Source of the DNA: Companilactobacillus pabuli
GTDB taxonomy: Bacteria > Bacillota > Bacilli > Lactobacillales > Lactobacillaceae
Reading direction: 5' to 3'
NCBI RefSeq assembly: GCF_014058425.1
Contig: NZ_CP049366.1
Location: 1,612,001 to 1,676,000 of the forward strand
Length of the DNA: 64,000 bases
A program made the translations under genes and the position numbers. Below the pieces are notes generated by a model. The model saw only the letters and a list, made by a program, of their open reading frames with translations. It made no database searches and was not told the DNA's origin. This document shows, piece by piece, positions 28,534 through 37,092 of this stretch; position 1 is the first letter of the stretch; every line of letters starts with the position of its first letter.

Positions 28534-29412
28534 TTAATCGATCAATGAATTATCAAGGCCTCTGGAACACTCTGCTTGCAAAGTTACATGGGTAATATTG
28601 AATTTATCAAGCAACAATTTATCTACTTGATCGTATAGAGTATCTAATTCTTTCATATTGCAATTTTTCAAAACATTAATATGGGCATCGAGCATAATAT
28701 GATTTTCATCAATCATCCAAACATGCATGTGATGAACTCTAACGATTTCTGGAATTGTCATAATTTCGGCTTCAACTGCTGTTAAATTAATTTTTGGACT
28801 AGCCTCCATAAGGATGTTGATAGTTTCTGAAACTACTGTATAGGCTTCTTTTAAGAGCCAAATGGCAATGACGATTGTAATTACTGGATCGACCCAATTC
28901 CAATTGAATAAAATAACAAAAATAGATGCAACAAAGACTCCGACTGAAGATAAAGTGTCAGTCAACATATGTAGAAAGGTCGCTTTGATATTTAAATTAT
29001 GCTTCGAGCCTGACATCAACATCAGCATCGAAACCAAATTAGCCACCAAACCAATGACTGACACGATCATCATCAATTTACCATCGATATGCTGCGGTTG
29101 ATTCAAGCGCTTAAAAGATTCAAAAACCATCATAACTGTGATAATAACTAAAATAATTGAATTGACAAAGGCTGCCAAAATCTCAGCCCTTTTATAGCCA
29201 AAAGTCTTCTTGGCGTTATTCTTTCTTTGTCCAATCACATTAGCAACATACGAAATGACAATTGATAAAGAGTCCTCCAAATTGTGAAAGGCATCAGAAA
29301 TCAACCCTAAACTTCCTGAAACAAAGCCACCAACGAACTCAGTGATTGTAATAATGATATTCAAAGCTGTGACATAAAAGAAACGTTTACCGGTTATTTT
29401 TTCATGATCCAT
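28534..29412 (-). CDS. Cation diffusion facilitator family metal exporter
   Basis: This 292-residue CDF protein has six predicted transmembrane helices. Metal-site residues appear as SDAFHNLEDS in helix 2 and HMLTDTLSS in helix 5, followed by a C-terminal cytoplasmic domain (VRVHHMHVW and VTLQAEC). The His/Asp set suggests zinc (CzcD/ZitB group), but substrate is an inference. It has no recognisable regulator beside it. Confidence 0.9.
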   Translation of the reverse strand: MDHEKITGKRFFYVTALNIIITITEFVGGFVSGSLGLISDAFHNLEDSLSIVISYVANVIGQRKNNAKKTFGYKRAEILAAFVNSIILVIITVMMVFESFKRLNQPQHIDGKLMMIVSVIGLVANLVSMLMLMSGSKHNLNIKATFLHMLTDTLSSVGVFVASIFVILFNWNWVDPVITIVIAIWLLKEAYTVVSETINILMEASPKINLTAVEAEIMTIPEIVRVHHMHVWMIDENHIMLDAHINVLKNCNMKELDTLYDQVDKLLLDKFNITHVTLQAECSRGLDNSLID

Positions 29413-29457
29413 ATTTCTGCCTCCTCATCTATCATAGCTAATAATTGTAAAAATGTA

Positions 29458-29486
29458 TAAAAAAAGACGAGGTCAAAACCTCGCCT
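29458..29486 (-). terminator. Terminator after the 70-residue ORF
   Basis: A 6-7 bp stem (ACGAGGT with ACCTCGC) around AAAA, followed on the minus strand by TTTTTTT. Confidence 0.8.
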
Positions 29487-29504
29487 TCTTAATTATATAT
29501 CCTT

Positions 29505-29717
29505 CTATTTAGTTGTTAGCTTAGCAACAACTTTAATGGGATGAGCTACATCAATGATATCAGAGAATCTGTTTGTAATATATTCTCTCATACCGTCACG
29601 TGCCTCCTTCTTGGAAGTGTTGTGACAAATGCGCTTCTCAGCAATTGTTTGGCCTTCTTTGCTCAAAAAATTACAAGTAACTTCATAATCGCCATGATTA
29701 CCAAAAAACAACATCAT
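29505..29717 (-). CDS. Hypothetical 70-residue protein
   Basis: The product (MMLFFGNHGDYEVTCNFL...) is a small soluble protein, probably two strands and a helix, not recognised. AAGGGGG lies 6-7 nt before the ATG and a good terminator follows, which supports a real gene. It lies alone between the CDF exporter and the DUF5067 gene. Confidence 0.65.
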   Translation of the reverse strand: MMLFFGNHGDYEVTCNFLSKEGQTIAEKRICHNTSKKEARDGMREYITNRFSDIIDVAHPIKVVAKLTTK

Positions 29718-29915
29718 TGTGACCCCCTTCTATGCAAAATAACTATCTCATTAACTTCGACCAGATATTTATACCACTTTTCAAATAGCAGTTCAACACT
29801 CTATGTAAAAATCGTATTGTTTAAAAAAAACTAAGCATATTTTTGATAATTAATTTCTAAGAGTCAATTATGATATTATAAACGTAACGATTTATTCACA
29901 GGGGAGCCAGTATTT

Positions 29916-30665
29916 ATGAAAAGGGAAAATAATAACAATAGATCTCGTATGACTCGTGAAGCATTTCGACGTAGAAAACAACCATTTTATAAAAAGAAAT
30001 CATTCCTGATTTCAATTATTTTAATCTTAGTTATCATAATTGGCTTATTTATTATGTGGAAGGTTAATTCTTCTAATAATAACAGCACTGAAAATACTGA
30101 ACCAACTGAGCACAAGATTGAAAAGGTTAAGCCAAAGAAGACTACCAAAAAGAAAAAATCTACTAAAAAGTCTACCAAGACCAAGCAAGCCGAAAAAGTA
30201 ACTAAAGAACAACCGGAACAAAAGGTTCAAAAACAAGAAGAACCTAAACAACAAACTAAAATTCAAAATCCTGGGACTTATAATGATTTAGTTTATGACA
30301 CTGATTGGTATACTTTTAAAATCTCTAATGAAGTTAAATTGATCAAGGATGCTAATGGGGATGCTGCCTTAATGGTCAAATACAACTATACTAACAAGAC
30401 CAACAATAATGAAATACCTCAACAAGTTCAAAATAATGCCATCATGCTTAAGCAAAACGATAAACAATTGAGTCCTACCACTGCTACCGGCGACAACGCT
30501 AGTTTGATCAATTCCACTAACAACGGCCAAGTCCTACCAGGCAAGAGTTTCGATGGTGCTTTACTAGTAAAGGTTAATGACACCACTTCTGAAGTCACAA
30601 TGTACTTCAAAAACATTCAAACTAATGCTTGGTTAGACAGCACTCAACCACTCAAATTAGACTAA
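29916..30665 (+). CDS. Membrane-anchored DUF5067-domain protein
   Basis: The 249-residue protein has a basic, Asn-rich N-terminus, one transmembrane helix (about residues 29-47), a long Lys/Thr/Gln-rich low-complexity linker (residues ~55-120) and a C-terminal domain (TDWYTFKISNEVKLIKDANG, then LLVKVNDTTSEVTMYF) of the Ig-like DUF5067 type found in lactobacilli. The domain is probably outside the cell with the linker spanning the wall. GGGAG precedes the ATG. Function unknown. Confidence 0.82.
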   Translation: MKRENNNNRSRMTREAFRRRKQPFYKKKSFLISIILILVIIIGLFIMWKVNSSNNNSTENTEPTEHKIEKVKPKKTTKKKKSTKKSTKTKQAEKVTKEQPEQKVQKQEEPKQQTKIQNPGTYNDLVYDTDWYTFKISNEVKLIKDANGDAALMVKYNYTNKTNNNEIPQQVQNNAIMLKQNDKQLSPTTATGDNASLINSTNNGQVLPGKSFDGALLVKVNDTTSEVTMYFKNIQTNAWLDSTQPLKLD

Positions 30666-30696
30666 AAAAAGCTGAATTCTTATTCAGCTTTTTTTA
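30663..30696. terminator. Bidirectional terminator
   Basis: AGCTGAAT (30670-30677) pairs with ATTCAGCT (30682-30689), flanked by A7 and T7. It serves the DUF5067 gene and overlaps the end of the convergent CPBP gene. Confidence 0.85.
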
Positions 30697-31420
30697 TATC
30701 AAAATTTTGTAATTGAATATACGAAATGAACAAAGCGATTCCTAAAAAGACGACCATGACGTACAAACTGGCCATGTTAAAACTCGTCTGAGAAACTTGT
30801 TTCATCAATTTATTAGAAAACATTGGGAACATGTCTCGAAAGGCATGCAAAACGATGACAATCGATAAATTGCGGTTTTTGACGTAAATTGTCCCAAATA
30901 AAATTCCAATTGCAGCCGCAAAGATCATCTGAGCGGAAACGTAACCGAGTGGCAAAGCTTTTAAATTCGTAATGTGAATCAGTCCAAATAAGATACTCGA
31001 ACCAATCACGGCACCAAAAGCGTTGTTGTGATTAGCTTTTAAAAATAGACTGATCAACACTCCCCTAAAAATATACTCTTCAGCTAAACCAACTAATAAA
31101 CAGATTAAAATCACTTGGAATTTAACTTGAAAATCATTTACTAATAGGACTGGTGAATTTAGAAAAGCCACAATAATCAAAGCTGGAAAAGCTGTCGATA
31201 ACTGTGCTAAACCATTTTTTTGATTAAACCAAAAGACTTTCTCTTGAAAATATTGTCGATTCAATAAATAAGCCACTAAAAAAACTACTAGATCCGCCAA
31301 TGCTTGAGCAAGACTGTTAACTGATTGTTTACTCAAAATTAGACCGATAACTGTCAAAGTAATAGGAAAAATCAAACTTGCAATGATGATTTTTGTAATG
31401 TTATTTTTGAATAACTTCAT
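30680..31420 (-). CDS. CPBP family intramembrane metalloprotease
   Basis: The 246-residue protein has about seven or eight transmembrane helices and the Abi/CPBP motifs: EEYIFRG (paired Glu and Arg) near residue 115, FGLIHITN and a C-terminal HAFRDMF. Members include type II CAAX-prenyl-protease-like enzymes and bacteriocin-immunity proteins; no bacteriocin gene is nearby, so the role here is open. ATG follows GGGAG. Confidence 0.9.
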   Translation of the reverse strand: MKLFKNNITKIIIASLIFPITLTVIGLILSKQSVNSLAQALADLVVFLVAYLLNRQYFQEKVFWFNQKNGLAQLSTAFPALIIVAFLNSPVLLVNDFQVKFQVILICLLVGLAEEYIFRGVLISLFLKANHNNAFGAVIGSSILFGLIHITNLKALPLGYVSAQMIFAAAIGILFGTIYVKNRNLSIVIVLHAFRDMFPMFSNKLMKQVSQTSFNMASLYVMVVFLGIALFISYIQLQNFDIKKAE

Positions 31421-31591
31421 ATAAACTCCCTTTAATTTCTTTTAAGTAAATTATATAGAAAAATTGCTTGACATGAAACGCGTTCTATAAAGTATTCTTT
31501 GATTGTTGAAATACTTGTTCTGCATGAAAACACTGTTATCTTCCTTGTAGAGCTTACCCTTCAAAGCCGTATTTCAAAAATTTGTTTGTTT

Positions 31592-31630
31592 AAAAAAAGA
31601 CGAGCATCCCAACAGGGCACTCGCCTTTTT
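31592..31630 (-). terminator. Terminator after the 31629-32162 gene
   Basis: An imperfect stem (GACGAGCATCCC with GGGCACTCGCC) flanked by A-run and T-run. Confidence 0.65.
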
Positions 31631-32162
31631 ACATTTTTGAATTTAAAAAACTAATTAATCTTCTTAACTCTTTTTCAGATACCGGAAGATTACTACTCGT
31701 CCAAGCACAGTGTAAACAAATATTTTTATTATCGGTACTAACAATCAAACTATGTGTCTTGCGGACCAAAGAATTATTTAACTTACCACCATTAGGATTC
31801 TGAGTATTCATAATGTTCCTGTCATCAACAACTGCAAAACTTCTAATTTGCTCAAAGGGAATCTCCTTTAATCGATTGTTCATCGGTAAAAAAATTGCCA
31901 GTAGTTGTTTCGACCAAGTGTCATAATCGGAATAATAAATTCCAGTTTCACCGATACTCCAATAATCATAGAACCTTACTAATGACCTAGGAAAAATCAC
32001 CAAACTATCCACTCCAAAAGCTAAAATTCCAGCCGTTAAAGCAAAAATCGGTATCATCGGAAAAATAGCATAGACAATAAATGTTACAACTATGCCAAAA
32101 AAGATACTGATCAATAATGGTTCAAAACTGATTTTTCTTTCAAAACTCAATTCTCTATCCAT
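31629..32162 (-). CDS. Membrane protein of unknown function, paralogue of the gene at 24608-25126
   Basis: The 177-residue product begins MDRELSFERKI at ATG 32162 (AGGTGG 5 nt upstream; a GTG three codons earlier is the alternative). It has two or three hydrophobic segments up to residue ~60, then the conserved block FPRSLVRFYDYWSI, YYSDYDTWSKQLLAIFLP shared with the gene 6.5 kb upstream. The C-terminal half is soluble. No family recognised; the two paralogues are not in an operon with each other. Confidence 0.78.
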   Translation of the reverse strand: MDRELSFERKISFEPLLISIFFGIVVTFIVYAIFPMIPIFALTAGILAFGVDSLVIFPRSLVRFYDYWSIGETGIYYSDYDTWSKQLLAIFLPMNNRLKEIPFEQIRSFAVVDDRNIMNTQNPNGGKLNNSLVRKTHSLIVSTDNKNICLHCAWTSSNLPVSEKELRRLISFLNSKM

Positions 32163-32263
32163 TTCAACCACCTAGATTGTCTTTTTACTATCTATAAAGT
32201 AAGACAATCTAGTCACTTTTTCCAAAATTAAGTTTTGATTTATTACAAAATATACCTTTTGGC

Positions 32264-32320
32264 ATAAAAAAGAACATTATTAGAAATGTAGCAATTGACT
32301 ACACATTCAATAATGTTCTT
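32264..32320 (-). terminator. Long terminator of the man operon
   Basis: AAGAACATTATT (32270-32281) pairs exactly with AATAATGTTCTT (32309-32320), with a second inner stem, followed on the minus strand by TTTTTTA. It lies just after manO. Confidence 0.82.
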
Positions 32321-32338
32321 AATTATCTCTATTTCTTT

Positions 32339-32722
32339 TTATTTTTTTTTCTTCTTATTAGGATTACGCTTGAATGCCCGTGCCACAACCTGGAAGAAAC
32401 TCAATGAACGTACAATACGGTCCGGTTCGATGTAGACCCTAATTGCACGTAAAACTTTTTTTGGATCACGTGAAGAAAAAGAGAAAGTTCCATTCTTCTT
32501 AGTTTGAAGTGCAAAACGTGGTATCCACTTGCCACCAAACATAATTGAAGCAATAACTAAATCTACTTCAGTCCAAGGAATTTGAATGTAATTATTAACG
32601 TCACGATCGTCATAAAATTCAAAACCCTTATCCCCTATCATGATTTTGCCATAATCGGTCATTCCCAAATGAGAGGTAGCTTTTTCAACTAGATCTGCTT
32701 TCGTATTGATTGATTCAACCAT
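32339..32722 (-). CDS. manO: DUF956 family protein (ManO-like)
   Basis: The 127-residue soluble protein has the DUF956 features: VESINTKADLVEKATSHLGMTDYGKIMIGDKGFEFYDDRD and IQIPWTEVDLVIAS, with a basic C-terminal tail ending in Lys repeats. Genes of this family follow mannose-type PTS operons in Lactobacillales and are thought to be involved in their regulation. A hairpin (32782-32814) separates it from manN, so it may be expressed below the PTS genes. Confidence 0.88.
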   Translation of the reverse strand: MVESINTKADLVEKATSHLGMTDYGKIMIGDKGFEFYDDRDVNNYIQIPWTEVDLVIASIMFGGKWIPRFALQTKKNGTFSFSSRDPKKVLRAIRVYIEPDRIVRSLSFFQVVARAFKRNPNKKKKK

Positions 32723-32781
32723 CTAAAATCTACTCCTTTAACTTCCTGAATCGTATTATACGTCTGAACTTATTTATTATC

Positions 32782-32814
32782 AAAAAAGGGGCTGAACTCC
32801 AAAGAGTTCACCCC
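32782..32814 (-). terminator. Hairpin between manN and manO
   Basis: GGGGCTGAACTC (32788-32799) pairs with GAGTTCACCCC (32804-32814), one bulge, followed on the minus strand by TTTTTT. Confidence 0.75.
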
Positions 32815-32834
32815 AAAATGAAAGTTTCGAATTA

Positions 32835-33746
32835 TTACATAACGTGAAGTACGTGTAGGACAACACCGACAACGAACAAGCCAAGAATAATAACGATTGG
32901 TGAAACTTTCTTCTTTAGTAACCACATGCAGAATAATGTTAGAAGCAAAGCAGCTAAACCAGGGATCAATTGATCCAAGTTATCTTGCAATGTTGTTACT
33001 TTGTGAGCTGTCAATGAAAGACCAGCTTTTTGTTGAATCAAAGCTTCTTTGATTCCTTGGGCACCTGATGGTAGATGTGACCAGTCAATGTAAGCACCCT
33101 TATCTAGCTTAACAGTTGAAACTGTTGGTGTGAACTTAACAGTAACCCAACGGTTGATCAATGAACCTAGAATAAACATACCTAGAATTGAAGCACCCTT
33201 TGTGATGTCTTGTAGAACACCACCAGAAACATCTTCTGTAATCTTTGAACCGGCTTTGTAGCCAAGTTCTTGTGTATACCACATGAAGGCCATACGAATA
33301 GCATTCCATGCAACGAAGTAAATGATTGGTCCAAGAATATTACCAGTCATAGCAAGTGAAGCAGCTAGGGCACCAATAATTGGCTTAACAGTGAACCAGA
33401 ACACAGGATCACCGATACCAGCTAGAGGACCCATCATACCAACTTTAACACCTTGAATAGTAACGTCATCGATTGGAGCACCGCCTGCACGTTCCTCTTC
33501 CAAGGCCATAGTAACACCTAGGATAGGTGAAGCTAAGTATGGGTGACAGTTGAAGAATTCCATGTGACGCTTCAATGCAGCAGCACGATCTTCTTTTGTC
33601 TTATATAATTTTTTCAATACTGGAATTAATGAATAAGTCCAGCCACCATTTTGCATACGTTCGTAGTTCCATGAACCTTGAAGGAATGTTGAACGCCACC
33701 AAACAGCGATTCTATCTCTTTTAGAAATTTTAACTTGATCTGCCAT
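32835..33746 (-). CDS. manN: Mannose-type PTS component IID
   Basis: This 303-residue membrane protein of the ManXYZ type forms the transport channel with IIC. It begins with a cytoplasmic segment (WRSTFLQGSWNYERMQNGGWTYSLIPVLKKLY) typical of IID, includes the LASPILGVTMALEEERAGGAPID stretch, and has a hydrophobic C-terminal region. It is 19 nt after manM. Confidence 0.95.
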   Translation of the reverse strand: MADQVKISKRDRIAVWWRSTFLQGSWNYERMQNGGWTYSLIPVLKKLYKTKEDRAAALKRHMEFFNCHPYLASPILGVTMALEEERAGGAPIDDVTIQGVKVGMMGPLAGIGDPVFWFTVKPIIGALAASLAMTGNILGPIIYFVAWNAIRMAFMWYTQELGYKAGSKITEDVSGGVLQDITKGASILGMFILGSLINRWVTVKFTPTVSTVKLDKGAYIDWSHLPSGAQGIKEALIQQKAGLSLTAHKVTTLQDNLDQLIPGLAALLLTLFCMWLLKKKVSPIVIILGLFVVGVVLHVLHVM

Positions 33747-33765
33747 TTTTATGAGTTCCTCCCTC

Positions 33766-34587
33766 TTAGTAGTTATCTATGATGTCGCCGACTGGATCAC
33801 CTGTGTTGGAGTTTCCTCCACCACCATTTGATGAACCGCCATTACCACCTGATTTAGATAATTTCAAGTAGATAAGCGCCATAGAAATACCGATAGTACC
33901 AAGACCGATAAGTGTTAGGTCTGTAACTGTAGCAAGTACGAAACCAATAGCGAAGAATGGCCATACTTCACGACTAGCCATCATATTGATAACCATTGCG
34001 TAACCAACAGCAACAACCATACCACCACCGATTGACAAACCATCTGTCAACCAAGTAGGCATAGCATCTAGCAATGCTTTCACAGGACCAGCACCGATAG
34101 CAAGAATCATTGCGGCAGGAATAGCGATACGTAGACCTTGTAGACAAATAGCAATATATTGCCACATATCAATCTTTCTAAAGTTACCTTCTTCGGCAGC
34201 TTTATCCATGATGTGAACAATACCAGTTGCGATAGTACGAACAAGGATTGTTAGTAGTAAACCAGCAACAGCCAAAGGAACAGCAATAGCAATAGCTGAA
34301 CCAACACCAGCTTGACCTTTACCACCTAGAACCAAAATAATAGCTGAAGCAACAGCTGCCAAAGCAGCATCAGGTGCTACGGCAGCACCGATATTAGCCC
34401 AACCTAAAGCGATCATTTGTAATGTACCACCAAGGATAAGGCAAGGGATCAATTGACCCGTAACTAAGCCGATTAAAGTACATGCGATAACTGGTTGGTG
34501 GAAATGGAATTCATCCAAAATACCTTCCATACCAGCTAGGAATGATACTAAAACGACAAGAATAATCTGAATAGCATTTAATTGCAT
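33766..34587 (-). CDS. manM: Mannose-type PTS component IIC
   Basis: This 273-residue membrane component carries the sugar path. It shows LVSFLAGMEGILDEFHFHQPVIACTLIGLVTG and PDAALAAVASAIILVLGG, both typical of ManY/ManM. The last 30 residues form an unusual Gly/Ser/Asn-rich tail (GGNGGSSNGGGGNSN). It lies between manL and manN. Confidence 0.95.
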   Translation of the reverse strand: MQLNAIQIILVVLVSFLAGMEGILDEFHFHQPVIACTLIGLVTGQLIPCLILGGTLQMIALGWANIGAAVAPDAALAAVASAIILVLGGKGQAGVGSAIAIAVPLAVAGLLLTILVRTIATGIVHIMDKAAEEGNFRKIDMWQYIAICLQGLRIAIPAAMILAIGAGPVKALLDAMPTWLTDGLSIGGGMVVAVGYAMVINMMASREVWPFFAIGFVLATVTDLTLIGLGTIGISMALIYLKLSKSGGNGGSSNGGGGNSNTGDPVGDIIDNY

Positions 34588-34626
34588 GATTATTAATCCT
34601 CCGTTTTATTTCTATAAGAATATATA

Positions 34627-35595
34627 TTAATTTTTGTTCAACTCGTCTTGAGCTTTCTTCATGATATTATCAAGGTTATCTTCTGAGTCTGTAGGAACTT
34701 TACGAACATCAAACTTGATGCCTTCTTTTTCCATATCCTTGAATGTATCAATATCATTTTGGTCAAAAGCCAAAACTTTATTAGGTTGAACCTTACCAAC
34801 TGAGTGAGCCATTGAACCAACATTAACTGTTTCCAATGGAACTCCTCCGTCAATAGCTCTCTTAACATCTTGTGGTGTTTCGAAAAGCAATAGTGCACGT
34901 TCGCCACCAAAGTGTTTGTCATCTTTGGCAATCTTGATCATTTGATCAATTGGAATAACGTGTGCGTGAATACCAACTGGGGCGGCTTGCATAATCAATT
35001 GTTTACGCAAATCATCCTTAGCAACATTATCTGAAACGACAATGATACGTGTTGGTGAAACTGACTTAGACCATGCAGTAGCAACTTGACCATGCAATAG
35101 ACGTGAGTCGATACGTGCCAAAACGTACTTCATCTTACCAGGTTTACCACCTGAGACAGCTTGTTGTTTTGGAGCAGCCTTAGCTTCTTTAGGTTGTAGA
35201 GATTCTGGACGAACCTTAACACCTTCCTTGGCTGTTTCAATGATATGTGCAGCAATTTCATGTGCAGAATTCATTGACATACGTGAAGCATAAGCTTCAA
35301 TCAACATAGGTAAGTTTAGACCAGCAACGATAGCCCACTTATCCTTATGTGCTTCGAACAAACCATTTACTTGGTTAAAAGGTGTTCCTCCCCAAAGGTC
35401 AACTAAGAACAAAACTTGTTCTTGATCTTCAAGAGCTGAAACAGCTTTTTCCAATTTTGCTTTAAGGTCATCAGGCCCCATGCTTGGTTGCAATGTAACG
35501 GATTGAACATCTTTTTGTTCACCGAAAATCATTGAACCAGACATCTTGATACCGTCGGCAAAGTCACCATGGCTTGCAATAACAATTCCAACCAT
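34627..35595 (-). CDS. manL: Mannose-type PTS component IIAB
   Basis: This 322-residue cytoplasmic fusion of IIA and IIB passes phosphate from HPr to the sugar. The IIA site is His9 (IASHGDFADG) and the IIB site is His168 (ARIDSRLLHGQV), joined by an Ala/Pro/Lys-rich linker (residues ~134-154). Specificity of the family covers mannose, glucose and other hexoses. It is the first gene of manL-M-N-O, with cre-like sites upstream. Confidence 0.95.
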   Translation of the reverse strand: MVGIVIASHGDFADGIKMSGSMIFGEQKDVQSVTLQPSMGPDDLKAKLEKAVSALEDQEQVLFLVDLWGGTPFNQVNGLFEAHKDKWAIVAGLNLPMLIEAYASRMSMNSAHEIAAHIIETAKEGVKVRPESLQPKEAKAAPKQQAVSGGKPGKMKYVLARIDSRLLHGQVATAWSKSVSPTRIIVVSDNVAKDDLRKQLIMQAAPVGIHAHVIPIDQMIKIAKDDKHFGGERALLLFETPQDVKRAIDGGVPLETVNVGSMAHSVGKVQPNKVLAFDQNDIDTFKDMEKEGIKFDVRKVPTDSEDNLDNIMKKAQDELNKN

Positions 35596-35622
35596 GTTTA
35601 ATCCTCCTTTATTTTTATGTCA

Positions 35623-35636
35623 TTAAAGCGCTTACT
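35623..35636 (-). promoter_or_regulatory. cre site (CcpA) upstream of manL
   Basis: TTAAAGCGCTTACT matches the palindromic cre consensus at 12 of 14 positions. It lies 28 nt before the manL start, overlapping the likely leader, which suggests CcpA control. A weaker match is at 35688-35701. Confidence 0.6.
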
Positions 35637-36161
35637 TTGACCACCTATTTATGATCATTTTGACAATAAAAATAGAATAATTTCTAAATAAACCGCTTTA
35701 ATAGAGCTCACCCTTCATGTGAACCCTTACATAATATCATTTTTTCAGAAAAAAAACAGCCTTTTTAACAAAAATAAGCAAATAAAAACAAATTTAAACT
35801 TTTGTTATAAAATTAACAATATAGTTTTTGGCTTTTTGGTCCTTAATTTAAAGCTATTAAATCAAGTTATTTGAAAAATAGGTATTAAATGGTCAAAACC
35901 AATTGTATTTTTTTAGGAATAATTTTAAGCAGTTTGTGACATTTGAAAACCTTTCTCTCTTTTCAACATTTTCATAGTTTTATGGGTCTATACCCTTTTA
36001 TATCAGCATTTTCAATTTAGTTTATAAAGTATAATTTTTTCAATTCAAGATTTTTCACATGTTTTTTGTGTGTAACATGATGTAGACTATACCTTTTATT
36101 TTTTTAGTAAATACATTTCTTCACTTTTTTGTGAACGATACTTCATTATTTTTCTCAAATT

Positions 36162-36219
36162 AAAAAAGAACCTCATTAGATGCAGTACGGACAACTGCAA
36201 TTCCAATAAGGTTCTTTTG
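36162..36219 (-). terminator. Terminator after the DUF4867 gene
   Basis: AAAGAACCT (36166-36174) pairs with AGGTTCTTT (36209-36217), with an inner GCAGT/ACTGC stem, followed on the minus strand by T-rich sequence. Confidence 0.75.
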
Positions 36220-36254
36220 CGTTTTTTGAGTAATTAAGCTAAATCTTAGAAAAA

Positions 36255-36935
36255 TTACTTATCTAAAGGTGTCATTTCAATCATCTTACCTGTCAAACCA
36301 ACTTCAACACCAATGGCAATCTTATCTTTACGACTAGGATCAACTAATTGGAATTTGTTTTGTTTAACGATACGTTTGTTGTCACTCTTAAAGTCAGCAG
36401 GCAATTCTTCATTTGAACCTTTAATCAAGATAACGATGATTGAGAAACCTGAATCATGAACTTTGATTGGTGCATAATGCAAAGTTGTACTATAAAATTC
36501 AACAACTGTCCCTGCAGGAACAAAGAAAATTTGTCCATCTTCTGAGGGACTGTACTCACCTTTTGTATCAAGTGTTGAACGTTGTCCTAAAACCATGATG
36601 ACATCGGTCAACATAATGTTTGTTTCGCTACCTTGGTGATATTCGATAGCTGAGAAGTTAGTTGATTGACCAGTGCATTCACCAGCTTCAATTGGCATAA
36701 ATGCATAAATGTCCTTGCCCATTTCTTGAATTGCAGGAATTTTTTCGAGATCTTTATTTGATGGTGTGTAGAAGTTACTTGGACTTGAGATCTTAACATT
36801 CTTGTCCATGTAGTCTTTTACTTCACTAATATCGTATTTAGTATAAACTTTACCGTATTTCTTAAAATCAGGATCATCAATGGAGAGGATCTTGTAATCT
36901 GGATTCTTTTTTTGGAAATCTTCTAATGTACTCAT
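36255..36935 (-). CDS. DUF4867 family cupin-like protein
   Basis: This 226-residue soluble protein fits DUF4867: N-terminal MSTLEDFQKKNPDYKILSIDDPDFKKYG, then the cupin-like core (IEYHQGSETNIMLTDVIMVLG, VPAGTVVEFYSTTLHYAPIKV). The family is found near carbohydrate genes in Firmicutes, and function is unknown; sugar isomerase or epimerase-like roles have been guessed. A cre-like site lies upstream (36985-36998), and EIICBA is the next gene upstream, so it probably belongs to sugar metabolism. Confidence 0.8.
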   Translation of the reverse strand: MSTLEDFQKKNPDYKILSIDDPDFKKYGKVYTKYDISEVKDYMDKNVKISSPSNFYTPSNKDLEKIPAIQEMGKDIYAFMPIEAGECTGQSTNFSAIEYHQGSETNIMLTDVIMVLGQRSTLDTKGEYSPSEDGQIFFVPAGTVVEFYSTTLHYAPIKVHDSGFSIIVILIKGSNEELPADFKSDNKRIVKQNKFQLVDPSRKDKIAIGVEVGLTGKMIEMTPLDK

Positions 36936-36984
36936 ACTTTTCCCCCGTGTTTGTTAATGTTCATTTCAAACATAATCTAACAGT

Positions 36985-36998
36985 TGAAAACGTTTTAG
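36985..36998 (-). promoter_or_regulatory. cre-like site upstream of the DUF4867 gene
   Basis: TGAAAACGTTTTAG matches the cre consensus at 12 of 14 positions and lies about 50 nt before the start codon. Confidence 0.55.
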
Positions 36999-37025
36999 TC
37001 AATAGCAAAAATCATTTTTAACAAA

Positions 37026-37063
37026 TAAAAAAAGCCTTTGGAAACTAGATTCCGTAGGCTTTT
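37026..37063 (-). terminator. Terminator after the EIICBA gene
   Basis: AAAGCCTTTGG and CCGTAGGCTTT form an imperfect stem flanked by A-run and T-run. Confidence 0.75.
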
Positions 37064-37092
37064 AAGCGAATTATGAAGGGTGAAAAAACTCT

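Larger units (their letters stand above)
35596..36254. other. Long AT-rich gap upstream of manL
   Basis: About 660 bp without a credible gene. It contains the man operon control region (two cre-like sites, 35623-35636 and 35688-35701), a block of poly-A/T tracts from about 35740 to 36160, and the terminator of the DUF4867 gene (36162-36219). No clear -35/-10 pair and no sigma-54-type -24/-12 element was recognised. Confidence 0.6.

Noticed and set aside
29541-29834. Plus-strand open frame of 97 codons
   Set aside because: It is antisense to the 70-residue ORF and its composition does not look coding.
35596-35760. Sigma-54 (-24/-12) promoter for the man operon
   Set aside because: No TGGCAC-N5-TTGC element was found; cre-like sites point to ordinary sigma-A with CcpA.
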